NCBI RefSeq assembly: GCF_900103125.1
Contig: NZ_FNJV01000004.1
Coordinates: 248,001-312,000, forward strand
Direction of reading: 5' to 3'
Length of the DNA: 64,000 nucleotides
Source: Mucilaginibacter sp. OK268
GTDB taxonomy: Bacteria; Bacteroidota; Bacteroidia; Sphingobacteriales; Sphingobacteriaceae
This document shows positions 17,924 through 27,162 of the stretch, in pieces; position 1 is the first letter of the stretch, and the number at the start of each line of letters is the position of its first letter. The notes under the pieces are model-generated. The model was not told where the DNA came from, did not search any database, and was given only the letters and a program-made list of their open reading frames with translations. The position numbers and the translations under genes are program-made.

Positions 17924-18922
17924 TCAATTGCTCCCCTCGAACTCCTCCTCCACGCTTTCCCGCAGGTCATATAGCAGCCATTGTTTTTTGGCGATGGAGC
18001 CTGCTTCTGATTTTAATAATTTGATAAAATCGTTTACGCCGGTGGGTTCGTTGCCATTGCCATGGATCAGCACAATGCTGCCGGCCTGTGGTTGTTGACC
18101 TTTGGCCAGCCAGGCATCCGTGCCAATGGGGATCAGGCCATAGTCGGTTAGTTTATATACCAGTTGCTGGTCCGACACCAAACCCGGAAACCTAAAAAAT
18201 ACCGATGGCAGCAGACCGTTTTTGAGCATGGCCTTTTCGGTTTCCAGGATTTCGTAATTCATATCGGTACCCGGCTCCAGCAAAAAGTTTTCTTTGAGCG
18301 GTGCTTTCGCGCTTACCCGGTGATTAAAAGAGTGGTTGATCCAGGTAATGTAGATCTCATGTTTGGCCTGCATTTGTTTGAGCCATTCCAGGTCCTGCGG
18401 ATGTTGGCGCATCCAAACGCCGGTAACCGAAAGGGCGATGGGTGCCGGGCGTTCCACTTTCTGGAACTCCGTAAAAATGTCGGTAAATATGCGCCTGTCG
18501 AGCGGGCGGTGCGAGGGACAAAGATCGGCCGTTAAGCTGATGCCTGTTTCTTTGGGGATGCCGCTCTCAATACCTGCATCCTGCAGGGCTACCGATTGCT
18601 TTTCGGACCTGCGAAGTGCTTTTTGGTAAGGTGTGTTTTTGAAAAAATCGCGGGCTTCGGTGATGCTCATGGGTTTCACCTGGTAAAAGCCGGGCTCATC
18701 AATCTTGGTCACCAGGGTTTGCGGATTTACCAGCAGGTAGTAGGTTTTGCCTTCGTTCTCAAACTGGCGCAGTATCATCCAATCCTGCGGGGCATGGTGC
18801 GCCCAGCCATAAAATGGTTTGTAATTTTCTATTTTACGGTAATTGGCTTGCGCGGCAACCTTATATTGTAGACTGCCTAAGATCAATATAAGGAGCAGGT
18901 ATTTAAGAAGGGGTTTGTTCAT
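17924..18922 (-). CDS. Exported polysaccharide deacetylase-like (NodB-fold) protein
   Basis: 332 residues. Signal peptide about 1-25 (YKVAAQ), a roughly 100-residue N-terminal region without recognised motifs, then a NodB-like fold from about 125. Catalytic-site candidates are D133 in SLTADLCPS (the family has TFDDGP), H197 and H201 in NHSFNH (metal ligands), RFPG (244-247) and H287 in IVLIHG. The first motif is degenerate, so activity on N-acetylated glycans is plausible but unproven. The start overlaps the end of the upstream 170-residue membrane protein gene by 20 bp, indicating an operon. A hairpin lies downstream at 17833-17870. Confidence 0.8.
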   Translation of the reverse strand: MNKPLLKYLLLILILGSLQYKVAAQANYRKIENYKPFYGWAHHAPQDWMILRQFENEGKTYYLLVNPQTLVTKIDEPGFYQVKPMSITEARDFFKNTPYQKALRRSEKQSVALQDAGIESGIPKETGISLTADLCPSHRPLDRRIFTDIFTEFQKVERPAPIALSVTGVWMRQHPQDLEWLKQMQAKHEIYITWINHSFNHRVSAKAPLKENFLLEPGTDMNYEILETEKAMLKNGLLPSVFFRFPGLVSDQQLVYKLTDYGLIPIGTDAWLAKGQQPQAGSIVLIHGNGNEPTGVNDFIKLLKSEAGSIAKKQWLLYDLRESVEEEFEGSN

Positions 18923-19415
18923 GCTTATTCAAATTCCAGTTTTTGCCTGTAAGTATAGCGGTTATTACCAATATCAGCATAAAAATAATGACCAATACCG
19001 GGGTCATTTGCTTAATAAAGTAAAATGTGTTCATTTCCTGATCTGGAGTGGATTTGGGCAATGCCGATAGTGGCGGGTAAATTGTCCAACCGGGTTTGGG
19101 TACCAGGTTAAGTAAGGTTGAGAAAGGGTATAATGTAATAAGGAATAAAAAATTGGCTATTATCAATATCAGGTTTTGCAGCCTTCGTTTATAGCGATAA
19201 AAAAACTCGGCAATCAAATAGGTTACGGTGGTAAGCAGTAAAAATGCCGGAATAGTAATAGTCGATCTTTTAATAACGAAATAAGTATCAGGGAAATTAA
19301 GTTCAAGGGAGCCTTTACTATCCCATGAGCCGGACAATAAACACATCAGTAACCACGTAACTATATAAATGACAAATAATTTAACAACGTCTGTGATAAT
19401 GGTTTTAAGTTTCAT
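18903..19415 (-). CDS. Small multipass membrane protein, function unknown
   Basis: 170 residues with about four predicted membrane helices (about 11-30, 52-74, 81-103 and 136-155). The loop between helices one and two is short; a longer one (WTIYPPLSALPKSTPDQEMN) lies between helices three and four. I do not recognise the family. Its 3' end overlaps the deacetylase-like gene start by 20 bp, so the two are likely co-translated; a supporting role for the exported enzyme is a guess from position only. Confidence 0.7.
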   Translation of the reverse strand: MKLKTIITDVVKLFVIYIVTWLLMCLLSGSWDSKGSLELNFPDTYFVIKRSTITIPAFLLLTTVTYLIAEFFYRYKRRLQNLILIIANFLFLITLYPFSTLLNLVPKPGWTIYPPLSALPKSTPDQEMNTFYFIKQMTPVLVIIFMLILVITAILTGKNWNLNKHEQTPS

Positions 19416-19473
19416 AACTTAAATATAAAACTTAGTAAATAAGATTAGGTTTATTATTGTATAAAGGATGTAT

Positions 19474-19481
19474 TAACTTTG
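19474..19481 (+). promoter_or_regulatory. Candidate -7 box just upstream of pdxJ
   Basis: TAACTTTG matches TAnnTTTG and ends only 4 bp before the ATG, so a transcript from here would be leaderless or nearly so. The -33 element is weak (TTTA at 19450-19453, 20-bp spacing). Confidence 0.4.
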
Positions 19482-19485
19482 AACC

Positions 19486-20217
19486 ATGACCCGCTTATCT
19501 GTCAATATCAATAAAATAGCTACACTGCGCAATTCGCGCGGTGGTAACAATCCCGACCTGATACAAGTTGCCAAAGATTGCGAGCGCTTTGGCGCCCAGG
19601 GCATCACCGTACACCCCCGGCCCGACGAAAGACACATCCGCTATAATGATGTTTTTGAACTGAAAAAGATAGTGACCACCGAGTTTAATATCGAAGGCAA
19701 TTGCCAGGAACAAAAGTTTATTGACCTGGTGCTGGCCAATAAGCCTGAGCAGGTGACCCTGGTGCCCGATGTATTGGGGCAGATCACCTCCAACCATGGC
19801 TGGGACACGATAACGAATTATCATTATTTGAAAGATATGATAGCGGTTTTTAAAGAAGCCGGGATCCGCGTATCGATATTTGTTGACCCGATTGCTAAAA
19901 TGGTGGAGGGTGCCGCCAAAACCGGTACCGACCGTATTGAGCTATACACGGAAGGCTATGCTACGCATTATCACCAGGGCCGGGAACTGGCCATTGCGCC
20001 ATATATAGAAGCCGCCGAAGTCGCGCAGGCCGCAGGCCTGGGTATCAATGCCGGGCACGATCTTGATTTGAACAACCTGAAATATTTTGCCGAGCTGGTT
20101 CCCGGATTGCAGGAAGTAAGCATAGGCCACGCGCTCATCAGCGACGCGCTTTATTACGGTCTGGAAAACACCATTCAGCAATACCTGCGGCAGTTGGTGC
20201 CAGTGGAGATTGAGTAA
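19486..20217 (+). CDS. pdxJ: Pyridoxine 5'-phosphate synthase
   Basis: 243 residues, typical length. It condenses 1-deoxyxylulose 5-phosphate with 3-amino-2-oxopropyl phosphate to pyridoxine 5'-phosphate, the last ring-forming step of DXP-dependent vitamin B6 synthesis. Family marks: RLSVNINKIATLRNSRGG at the N-terminus, GITVHPRPDERHI, TLVPD, SIFVDP, IELYTE, NAGHDLDLNNL, and VSIGHALI near the end. Transcribed on its own; the downstream gap holds a REP-like element. The nearby PLP-dependent glycine dehydrogenase uses the cofactor, but that link is general. Confidence 0.97.
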   Translation: MTRLSVNINKIATLRNSRGGNNPDLIQVAKDCERFGAQGITVHPRPDERHIRYNDVFELKKIVTTEFNIEGNCQEQKFIDLVLANKPEQVTLVPDVLGQITSNHGWDTITNYHYLKDMIAVFKEAGIRVSIFVDPIAKMVEGAAKTGTDRIELYTEGYATHYHQGRELAIAPYIEAAEVAQAAGLGINAGHDLDLNNLKYFAELVPGLQEVSIGHALISDALYYGLENTIQQYLRQLVPVEIE

Positions 20218-20300
20218 TTTTTGATTTTTTCACTTTTGTTTGTTTTTTAAAGGTGTTCAAGAGGGCTACGCCGTTCGGATTTATTTTTTGTTCTTTCCAA
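20218..20300. repeat. Second copy of the intergenic repeat seen at 7066-7178
   Basis: 20239-20275 matches 7092-7128 at 33 of 37 positions. It starts directly after the pdxJ stop, like the first copy after its permease. Confidence 0.6.
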
Positions 20301-20302
20301 AG

Positions 20303-20380
20303 GGTGTCATGCTGAGCACCGTCGAAGCATGGTGGGCAGGCCTCTACACTCGACCCTTCGACGGTGCTCAGGGTGACACC
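20303..20380. repeat. REP-doublet-like element, GTCATGCTGAGC type
   Basis: Two inverted 27-nt units (20306-20332 and the complement of 20351-20377) pair over 25 bp, with two mismatches. Each unit can also fold alone: ATGCT with AGCAT in the first, ACCCT with AGGGT in the second. The two mismatches between units are thus compensated inside each unit. No transposase gene is nearby. From 20381 to 20497 I see nothing else except TCCGAAATCGAAC words. Confidence 0.75.
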
Positions 20381-20497
20381 CCACTTTTTTGACAATATTA
20401 AAAGCTTCCTGCCCCTGAGGCTAATTCCGAAATCGAACATCCGAATTCCGAAATTCCACCTCCCCTGTAAATCCTTTGTCAATAATATATTAGAGAA

Positions 20498-20528
20498 TTG
20501 TTACTCATGTTGTAAAACTGTACCTTTG
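20498..20528 (+). promoter_or_regulatory. Candidate gcvP promoter
   Basis: TTG (20498-20500), a 20-bp spacer and TACCTTTG (20521-20528) match the Bacteroidota TTG/TAnnTTTG pattern well, 27 bp before the first ATG. Confidence 0.6.
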
Positions 20529-20555
20529 CGCTAAATTTAGAGGGACACTTGATTC

Positions 20556-23447
20556 ATGATGTTGAACGCAGACTACCAGGAGAAGTTTCAGTCGAGACAT
20601 ATTGCTCCAAATGAGGCCGATACGGCAAAAATGTTAAAAACTGTCGGTGTAAATTCACTGGATGAATTAATATCGCAAACCGTGCCTGACAGGATCAGGT
20701 TGAAAGCTCCGCTTAACTTACCGCCCGCCAAAAGCGAATTTGATTACCTGAACACTTTAAAGCAAACCGCTTCAAAGAACAAAGTTTTCAAATCATACAT
20801 CGGTAAAGGTTATTACGATGTTATTGTGCCGGGAGTAATTCAACGCAACATCCTGGAAAACCCGGGTTGGTACACGCAGTACACCCCTTATCAGGCCGAG
20901 ATCGCGCAAGGTCGTTTACAGGCATTGCTTAACTTCCAGACCATGGTCATCGACCTTACTGGGATGGAAATTGCCAATGCTTCGTTATTGGACGAAGGTA
21001 CTGCGGCTGCCGAAGCGATGTTTATGCAGTACAGTCTGCGTAAAAACAGTAACGCCAATATTTTCTTCGTATCTGAGGAGTTGTTCCCTCAAACTATTGA
21101 TATTTTAAAAACCCGTTCAGAACCTTATGGTATTGAACTGCAAATAGGTGACCACCGTACAGTAGAGTTAACCGAGAATATGTTCGGCGCTATTGTACAG
21201 TACCCGGCAGGTAACGGTGCGGTTTATAACTATGCCGACTTTGCCGCTAAAGGACATGAAAAAGGCATTAAACTAACCGTTGTTGCCGATATCATGAGCC
21301 TGGTGCTGTTAACGCCTCCGGGCGAATGGGGCGCCGATATTGTGGTAGGTTCTTCACAACGTTTTGGCGTACCTATGGGCTTTGGTGGTCCGCATGCCGC
21401 GTTTTTTGCTACTAAAGAAGAATACAAACGCTCTATCCCGGGTCGTATCATCGGTGTAACGATCGATAGTGCTGGTAACTACGCTCTGCGTATGGCCCTG
21501 CAAACCCGCGAGCAGCACATCCGCCGCGATAAAGCAACTTCAAATATTTGTACCGCGCAGGCTTTACTGGCTATTATGGCTGGTATGTATGCGGTATATC
21601 ATGGTCCGCAAGGGGTTAAATTAATTGCCGAGCGTATCCACGGTCTTACTGTTTTATTGGCCAAAGCCCTTGGCGAATTAGGTTACGAGCAACTGAACGA
21701 ATCATACTTTGATACCTTAAAGTTTGATGTTGCCCACTTAGCCGGTCCTATCCATTCAGAGGCTTTAAACAACGAAATGAACCTGAGCTATAACGGTTCG
21801 GTGGTTACCATTTCGCTTGATGAAACTACTTCTGTGGAAGATGTTAAAACGCTGGTTAGGTTTTTTGCCAAAGTAAAAGGCAAATCGCTTACCGATGTCA
21901 ATATCGACGAGCTGAAAGCTAATCTGCAAACGGTTATCCCGGCCGATCTGCAACGTCAGTCGGCTTATTTAACGCACGCCATATTCAATACGCACCATTC
22001 AGAGCATGAAATGCTGCGTTATATCAAATCATTGGAAACCAAAGATCTTTCGCTTTGCCATTCCATGATCGCTTTGGGTTCATGTACCATGAAACTGAAC
22101 GCTACTACCGAAATGGTGCCGGTTACCTGGGCCGAGTTTAGCAAGATCCATCCATTTGCTCCTGCCGACCAGGTAGGCGGTTATATGCAGCTGTTTGACG
22201 AGATCAACAACTGGCTGAGCGAGATCACCGGTTTCGCGGCCATGAGCTTACAGCCAAACGCTGGTGCACAGGGCGAATACGCCGGTTTAATGGTTATCCG
22301 CGCTTATCATCATGACCGTGGCGATCATCACCGTAACATCGCTTTGATCCCATCATCGGCACACGGTACCAACCCTGCTTCAGCAGCTATGGCCGGTATG
22401 AAGATCGTGGTAGTAAAATGCGATGATAACGGTAACATTGATGTGGCTGATATGAAAGCCCGTGCTGAGCAATATAAAGATGAACTTTCCTGCTTAATGG
22501 TTACTTACCCATCTACCCACGGGGTATTTGAAGAATCGATCATCGAGATCTGTGATATTATACACCAGAACGGTGGCCAGGTTTATATGGATGGCGCCAA
22601 CATGAACGCACAGGTAGGCCTGACAAGTCCGGCCAATATCGGTGCCGATGTTTGCCACCTCAACCTGCACAAAACCTTCTGTATCCCACACGGTGGTGGT
22701 GGCCCGGGTATGGGTCCTATCGGTGTAGCTAAACACCTGGTTCCTTATTTGCCGGGTCATGCGGTGGTTGATATCGACAGGGGTAAATCTATCCACGCGG
22801 TATCAGCAGCTCCTTGGGGTTCAGCTTCTATCCTGATCATATCACACGCTTATATCGCGATGATGGGCGGCGATGGTTTAACCAATGCCACACGTTATGC
22901 TATTTTGAACGCCAACTATATCAAAGCACGCCTGCAGGATCACTTCCCGGTATTATACACCGGCGCCAATGGTCGTTGCGCACACGAGATGATACTGGAT
23001 TGCCGCTCATTTAAATCGTTTGGTATTGAAGTAACTGATATCGCCAAACGTTTGATGGATTATGGTTTCCACGCGCCAACAGTATCGTTCCCGGTTGCTG
23101 GTACCGTTATGGTTGAGCCAACCGAATCGGAACCAAAGCATGAGCTTGACCGTTTCTGTGACGCCATGATCGCTATCCGCCACGAAATTGCTGAGGTGGC
23201 AGAAGGCGTATCAGATAAAACAGACAATCCTTTAAAAAATGCCCCGCATACTGCTGCTGTAATTACCGGCAACGAATGGGAGCATAGCTATACCCGTCAA
23301 AAAGCGGCATTCCCGCTTCCTTATGTGGCCGCTTACAAATTCTGGCCATCTGTGGGCAGGGTTAATGATACACATGGCGACCGGACATTGATTTGCTCAT
23401 GCCCGCCGCTGGAAGATTATGCTTTTGAAGAAAGCGTGATAGAATAG
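20556..23447 (+). CDS. gcvP: Glycine dehydrogenase (aminomethyl-transferring), single-chain P-protein
   Basis: 963 residues, so the fused GcvPA-GcvPB form rather than two subunits. It decarboxylates glycine and passes the aminomethyl group to lipoyl-GcvH in the glycine cleavage system. The PLP lysine is K706 in LHKTFCIPHGGGGPG, preceded by a glycine-rich NPASAAMAGMKIV segment. The N-terminal half has the matching non-catalytic domain (TGMEIANASLLDEGTAAAEA). Two ATGs in a row (20556, 20559) are possible starts. gcvH and gcvT are not adjacent. A promoter-like TTG-N20-TACCTTTG lies just upstream. Confidence 0.98.
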   Translation: MMLNADYQEKFQSRHIAPNEADTAKMLKTVGVNSLDELISQTVPDRIRLKAPLNLPPAKSEFDYLNTLKQTASKNKVFKSYIGKGYYDVIVPGVIQRNILENPGWYTQYTPYQAEIAQGRLQALLNFQTMVIDLTGMEIANASLLDEGTAAAEAMFMQYSLRKNSNANIFFVSEELFPQTIDILKTRSEPYGIELQIGDHRTVELTENMFGAIVQYPAGNGAVYNYADFAAKGHEKGIKLTVVADIMSLVLLTPPGEWGADIVVGSSQRFGVPMGFGGPHAAFFATKEEYKRSIPGRIIGVTIDSAGNYALRMALQTREQHIRRDKATSNICTAQALLAIMAGMYAVYHGPQGVKLIAERIHGLTVLLAKALGELGYEQLNESYFDTLKFDVAHLAGPIHSEALNNEMNLSYNGSVVTISLDETTSVEDVKTLVRFFAKVKGKSLTDVNIDELKANLQTVIPADLQRQSAYLTHAIFNTHHSEHEMLRYIKSLETKDLSLCHSMIALGSCTMKLNATTEMVPVTWAEFSKIHPFAPADQVGGYMQLFDEINNWLSEITGFAAMSLQPNAGAQGEYAGLMVIRAYHHDRGDHHRNIALIPSSAHGTNPASAAMAGMKIVVVKCDDNGNIDVADMKARAEQYKDELSCLMVTYPSTHGVFEESIIEICDIIHQNGGQVYMDGANMNAQVGLTSPANIGADVCHLNLHKTFCIPHGGGGPGMGPIGVAKHLVPYLPGHAVVDIDRGKSIHAVSAAPWGSASILIISHAYIAMMGGDGLTNATRYAILNANYIKARLQDHFPVLYTGANGRCAHEMILDCRSFKSFGIEVTDIAKRLMDYGFHAPTVSFPVAGTVMVEPTESEPKHELDRFCDAMIAIRHEIAEVAEGVSDKTDNPLKNAPHTAAVITGNEWEHSYTRQKAAFPLPYVAAYKFWPSVGRVNDTHGDRTLICSCPPLEDYAFEESVIE

Positions 23448-23612
23448 ATGTGCAAATGTGCGGATGTGCAGATGTGCGGATGTGCAAATGAAAAATAAAA
23501 TAAGCAAGTTTTAAATGAGTGGATGGTTACAAAGATCATCCACTCATTTAGTTAATTACTGGATGAGACTCCATTTGCACATCCGCACATCTTTAAGCAT
23601 ATCTGCACATCC
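23447..23612. repeat. Word hairpin after gcvP (TGTGCGGA/TGTGCAAA words)
   Basis: The left tract 23447-23490 is a run of 8-nt words TGTGCAAA, TGTGCGGA and TGTGCAGA. The right tract 23572-23612 is its complement, with a perfect 20-bp match between 23471-23490 and 23572-23591. Nested inside is a second hairpin with 13-bp arms (23513-23525, 23537-23549). The same words recur at 43312-43419. From 23613 to 24024 the gap is A+T-rich and I see no gene; a 74-codon frame through it is repeat-derived. Confidence 0.8.
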
Positions 23613-24024
23613 TTCTTCATCTCTTCTTTTTAGTCATTTAGTTGGCGGCTGGTCATTTTATTCACTGATTCTTTTTGGAGCATTGTTTACGTGTATATTA
23701 AACTTTCAATACACCAATAGCTTTTTATTGGATAGTTAAAATTTGGATTTGATATTTTAAATATTTGATTTTTAGCTTTTTTAGCACTATTTTTATTATT
23801 CGAGAAGAAATTTACTGAAACGCTATTGAAAAAATTCGATACACTTTTGCCTGATGTTTTTACTGGAAAAAGTTGGTCGACATAAAATAAACACCCCACT
23901 TTGTGGTTATTAATACACCCGGTTAAAACAATACCAGGCTTAACAACTTATAGGAATATAACTTTTTAATTTCACGTAGCGTATAAGTATATCTATAACA
24001 AAGCACATCTATTTTAAATGCCTT

Positions 24025-24444
24025 ATGACCATTAATGATAAACCTGTGAGTGTATTGTTAATTGATGATGATGAGATCAATAATTTCATCTCCATTAAAT
24101 TAATAAAAAAAGCGTTGCTTAATACGGAGATCATGGCGTGTTTAAACGGAAAATTCGCCATTGAACAATTATCCGATATACAACGGAAAGATCCTGCAAA
24201 AATGCCCGATTATATTTTGCTGGACATTAATATGCCTATTATGAATGGCTGGGAATTTTTAGATGAGTTTAAGCGCCTGAATATCGATCCGCAGGGCAAA
24301 AGCAAAATCTATATCATTTCATCATCGGTGTTCAGTAATGATATAAACAAAGCCAAATCATATCCGCTGGTAAAAGACTTTATATCAAAGCCCCTTAACG
24401 TCGAAAAAATAAAAGAACTTTTTGAAGTAGGCGCCCACAACTAA
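24025..24444 (+). CDS. Stand-alone response regulator receiver protein
   Basis: 139 residues, a CheY-like receiver domain without an output domain. The acidic pocket is D14/D15 (LIDDDE), the phospho-acceptor D67 (LLDINMP), the switch residue S99/S100 (IISSS) and K122 (ISKPL). Long loops around residues 50-60 and 84-92 resemble the Bacteroidota Rcp1-type receivers. It probably relays phosphate from an unlinked histidine kinase; no kinase is nearby. Its stop codon overlaps by four bases the end of the convergent MBL gene. Confidence 0.92.
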   Translation: MTINDKPVSVLLIDDDEINNFISIKLIKKALLNTEIMACLNGKFAIEQLSDIQRKDPAKMPDYILLDINMPIMNGWEFLDEFKRLNIDPQGKSKIYIISSSVFSNDINKAKSYPLVKDFISKPLNVEKIKELFEVGAHN

Positions 24445-25208
24445 GCGGGCTCAACTTTAAAATGTTCGTCATTACGCGTTACATTACCGATAGCAAAAGA
24501 TTTAGCATGATAAAACAGGCAGATCCAACCTTCCCCTGCTGCCTTTTTTCCATACTCTTCGCGTAACTGCATCGCCTTACGGCCATCCATATCATATTTG
24601 GCAATAAACTTTCTGATCAGCTGCTCGGGTTCGGGCAGTTCATCGCCTCCAAAAAATACTTTTTTACCTTCCAGTTCTATCCAGAATACCTGGTGATAAG
24701 GGCAATGCCCTCCCGAATGTTCATACCTGATACCCGGCTGCAATTCTCCGCTACCTTCCACAAAAGTAATATTGACTCCCTGGAGCGCTTCAAATATTTC
24801 TTTATGATATGATGAGGATTTACCTGCCAAACCGGTTTCCCATTCCTGGCGTTGTATTACATGTTGTGCCTGCGGAAAGCTGGGCTCCAGTTTTCCGTTC
24901 CGTTCCACAACCAAACCGCCAGAGTGATCATAGTGCAGGTGCGACATCAGTACCAGGGTAACATCCTCCGGATCAAAACCGGCGTTGCGGATGTTTTGGT
25001 GCAGCAATAATTCGTCCCGTGTATCTTTAAAACCAAGCCCGGTATCCAGCACGATCAGGTCATGATCTGTTTTGATCAGGAAAGGGTTAACGTGGATAAA
25101 TAAAGACGCGGGGCGATCTTTCGGATTATCGGTTTGTGGATCAAAAGGAATAAATTTCTTACTTGCATCAACCGAATAAGAGCCCTCACCTAACGCGAAA
25201 ATTTCCAT
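24441..25208 (-). CDS. MBL-fold metallo-hydrolase
   Basis: 255 residues. Zinc motif H90-L-H92-Y-D94-H95 (MSHLHYDHSGG), then H168 (SGGHCPYHQ), D189 (FGGDE) and a late His in LFYHAKSF. This is the lactonase/AttM-like or Zn-hydrolase branch, probably cytoplasmic as no signal peptide is seen. Substrate not shown: quorum-signal lactonase is one possibility in the family, a general detoxifying hydrolase another. Convergent with the response regulator, divergent from recJ across a word hairpin. Confidence 0.88.
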   Translation of the reverse strand: MEIFALGEGSYSVDASKKFIPFDPQTDNPKDRPASLFIHVNPFLIKTDHDLIVLDTGLGFKDTRDELLLHQNIRNAGFDPEDVTLVLMSHLHYDHSGGLVVERNGKLEPSFPQAQHVIQRQEWETGLAGKSSSYHKEIFEALQGVNITFVEGSGELQPGIRYEHSGGHCPYHQVFWIELEGKKVFFGGDELPEPEQLIRKFIAKYDMDGRKAMQLREEYGKKAAGEGWICLFYHAKSFAIGNVTRNDEHFKVEPA

Positions 25209-25212
25209 TTTT

Positions 25213-25304
25213 TTAGTATCAAGTCGTTAGTATCAAGTATCACGACAAAAAACTTTGCAAGTATTCAAAAATCTTGATACTTGATACTAGCTACTTGATA
25301 CTAA
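25213..25304. repeat. Word hairpin (AGTATCAAGT words) between MBL gene and recJ
   Basis: Two 33-nt arms (25213-25245 and 25272-25304) pair at 30 positions. Both are made of AGTATCAAGT-type words. The right arm is translated in the extended recJ frame, which is why that upstream start was rejected. Confidence 0.8.
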
Positions 25305-25339
25305 CTATAGTTATCTTTACTGTTTTTATTTGCAAATGT

Positions 25340-27040
25340 ATGAATAAACGCTGGACGGTAAGGGATAATGCTGATCATGAAGTAGTCAAAAAATTAGCTG
25401 ACGACCTGAATATTGATGCCGTTTTAAGTACTCTGCTGGTTAACAGGGGGATAGGTACATTTGATGAGGCGCGTTACTTTTTCAGGCCCGATATTTTGCA
25501 CCTGCATGACCCTTTCCTGATGAAGGATATGGAAAAGGCTATTGAACGGATTAACAATGCCATAGCCGCAGGTGAAAAGATACTGATCTTTGGTGATTAT
25601 GATGTGGATGGCACCACTGCTGTTGCTACCGTATACAGCTTTTTTAAGGAGCGGTACGAAAACCTGGAATATTATATCCCCGATCGTTATAAAGAAGGTT
25701 ATGGGATATCAACCCAGGGTATCGATTATGCTGCTGATAATGGTTTTACCCTCATCATAGCGTTGGACTGCGGTATTAAATCGGTTGATAAAATTGATTA
25801 TGCCAATACCCGTGGGGTTGATTTTATTATTTGCGACCACCACCTTCCGGGTGCCGAACTGCCAGCAGCCATAGCGATACTTGATCCTAAACGGCATGAT
25901 TGCGAATATCCCTATAAAGAACTCTCGGGTTGCGGTATCGGCTTTAAGCTGATACAGGCTTATGCCGAAACACACGATATTCCTTTTGAGGAAGTTGCCC
26001 GTTATCTAGACCTGGCGGCCATCAGCATATCTTGTGATATTGTACACATTACCGGCGAAAACCGTACGCTGGCTCATTTCGGTTTGCAAAAGATCAATAC
26101 CGATCCTTGTATGGGGGTTAAAATCCTGGTGGAAATTGCCGGTAGAACGGGTAACAACCTTAGCATATCGGATGTTGTGTTTTTGTTAGGTCCCCGTATC
26201 AATGCTGCCGGCAGGATAGATGATGCCAAACACGCGGTTGAACTATTGATTGCCTGCGACGAAAAACTGGCCCGCGAAAAAGGCATGATGATCAACACTC
26301 ATAACGCCGAACGAAAGGGGCACGATCTGGATATTACGGGTGAGGCTTTAAATATGATCGATAATGACGAGGAGTTGATCGGTCGTAAGTCAACAGTGGT
26401 TTTTAATGAGCATTGGCATAAAGGGGTTATTGGTATTGTGGCATCGCGCCTTACCGAAAAATATTACCGGCCAACCATTGTACTCACCCGCTCCAACGGG
26501 CATGTGGCAGGGTCGGCCCGCTCGGTATTAGGATATGATCTTTATGAGGCTTTGTGCGAGTGTAAAGACTTGCTCATTCAGTTTGGTGGCCACAAGTATG
26601 CTGCCGGCTTAACCATGGAGCCCGAAAACGTGGAAGCCTTTAAAGCGCGCTTTGAAGAAGTGGTAAGCGCGACCATCTCGCCTGAACAATTGATACAGCA
26701 GATACAAATTGACGCCGAATTACGTTTAAGCCAGATAGAACCAAAATTTTTCCGGATCCTGAACCAGTTTGCACCGTTCGGGCCCGAGAATATGTCACCG
26801 GTTTTCATCAGTAAAAATGTGTATGTTAGTGGCAATGCCGCTTTGGTGGGTGCTGCCCATATTAAAATGTCGGTAATGCAGGAAGGCTCGGCAGCGTTTG
26901 ATTGTATCGCCTTTAACCATGGCGAATACCTGCAGCAGCTAAAGCCAGGTGTACCGTTTGACATCTGCTACAGCATTGAAGAAAACGTATGGCGCGAAAG
27001 GCGCACTATACAGTTGAATATAAAAGGAATAAGGATATAA
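25340..27040 (+). CDS. recJ: Single-stranded-DNA-specific exonuclease RecJ
   Basis: 566 residues from MNKRWTVRDNAD. RecJ degrades 5'-ended single strands in recombination and mismatch/base-excision repair. DHH-family motifs: GDYDVDG (85-91), CDHH (about 165-168), NAAGR-like INAAGRIDDA, and in DHHA1 GGHKYAAG (416-423), followed by the OB-type C-terminal domain. The open frame starts upstream at 25274, but those 22 codons are the arm of a hairpin repeat and encode an odd hydrophobic tail, so ATG 25340 is preferred. Next gene downstream is lptB, across a repeat-rich gap. Confidence 0.96.
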   Translation: MNKRWTVRDNADHEVVKKLADDLNIDAVLSTLLVNRGIGTFDEARYFFRPDILHLHDPFLMKDMEKAIERINNAIAAGEKILIFGDYDVDGTTAVATVYSFFKERYENLEYYIPDRYKEGYGISTQGIDYAADNGFTLIIALDCGIKSVDKIDYANTRGVDFIICDHHLPGAELPAAIAILDPKRHDCEYPYKELSGCGIGFKLIQAYAETHDIPFEEVARYLDLAAISISCDIVHITGENRTLAHFGLQKINTDPCMGVKILVEIAGRTGNNLSISDVVFLLGPRINAAGRIDDAKHAVELLIACDEKLAREKGMMINTHNAERKGHDLDITGEALNMIDNDEELIGRKSTVVFNEHWHKGVIGIVASRLTEKYYRPTIVLTRSNGHVAGSARSVLGYDLYEALCECKDLLIQFGGHKYAAGLTMEPENVEAFKARFEEVVSATISPEQLIQQIQIDAELRLSQIEPKFFRILNQFAPFGPENMSPVFISKNVYVSGNAALVGAAHIKMSVMQEGSAAFDCIAFNHGEYLQQLKPGVPFDICYSIEENVWRERRTIQLNIKGIRI

Positions 27041-27138
27041 CCCCACCCAACCCTCCCCGGAAGGGAGGGCTTTAAAAAATAAGAAAATCAAAAGTCTCCT
27101 CCTTCGGGGGAGATTATTACATGAGGGCTTCGCCGTTT
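27041..27138. repeat. C/T-rich double hairpin repeat after recJ
   Basis: CCCTCCC (27051-27057) pairs with GGGAGGG (27063-27069), and TCTCC with GGAGA around a CTTCG-like loop at 27094-27112. The second half recurs in inverse orientation at 53349-53372, and a third hairpin of similar composition is at 54458-54476. The stretch may terminate recJ transcription. Confidence 0.65.
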
Positions 27139-27162
27139 AGAGGGGGTAATTGAATTTGCAAC

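Noticed and set aside
23447..23612. CRISPR-like array of TGTGCGGA units
   Set aside because: Units are 8 nt and contiguous with no unique spacers, and the second half is the inverted complement; it is a hairpin, and no cas gene is present.
23515..23739. 74-codon open frame after gcvP
   Set aside because: It runs through the nested hairpin arms and repeat words, has no family-like pattern and ends in A+T-rich non-coding sequence.
25274..25339. 22-codon N-terminal extension of recJ
   Set aside because: These codons are the right arm of the AGTATCAAGT word hairpin; the conserved RecJ sequence begins at 25340.
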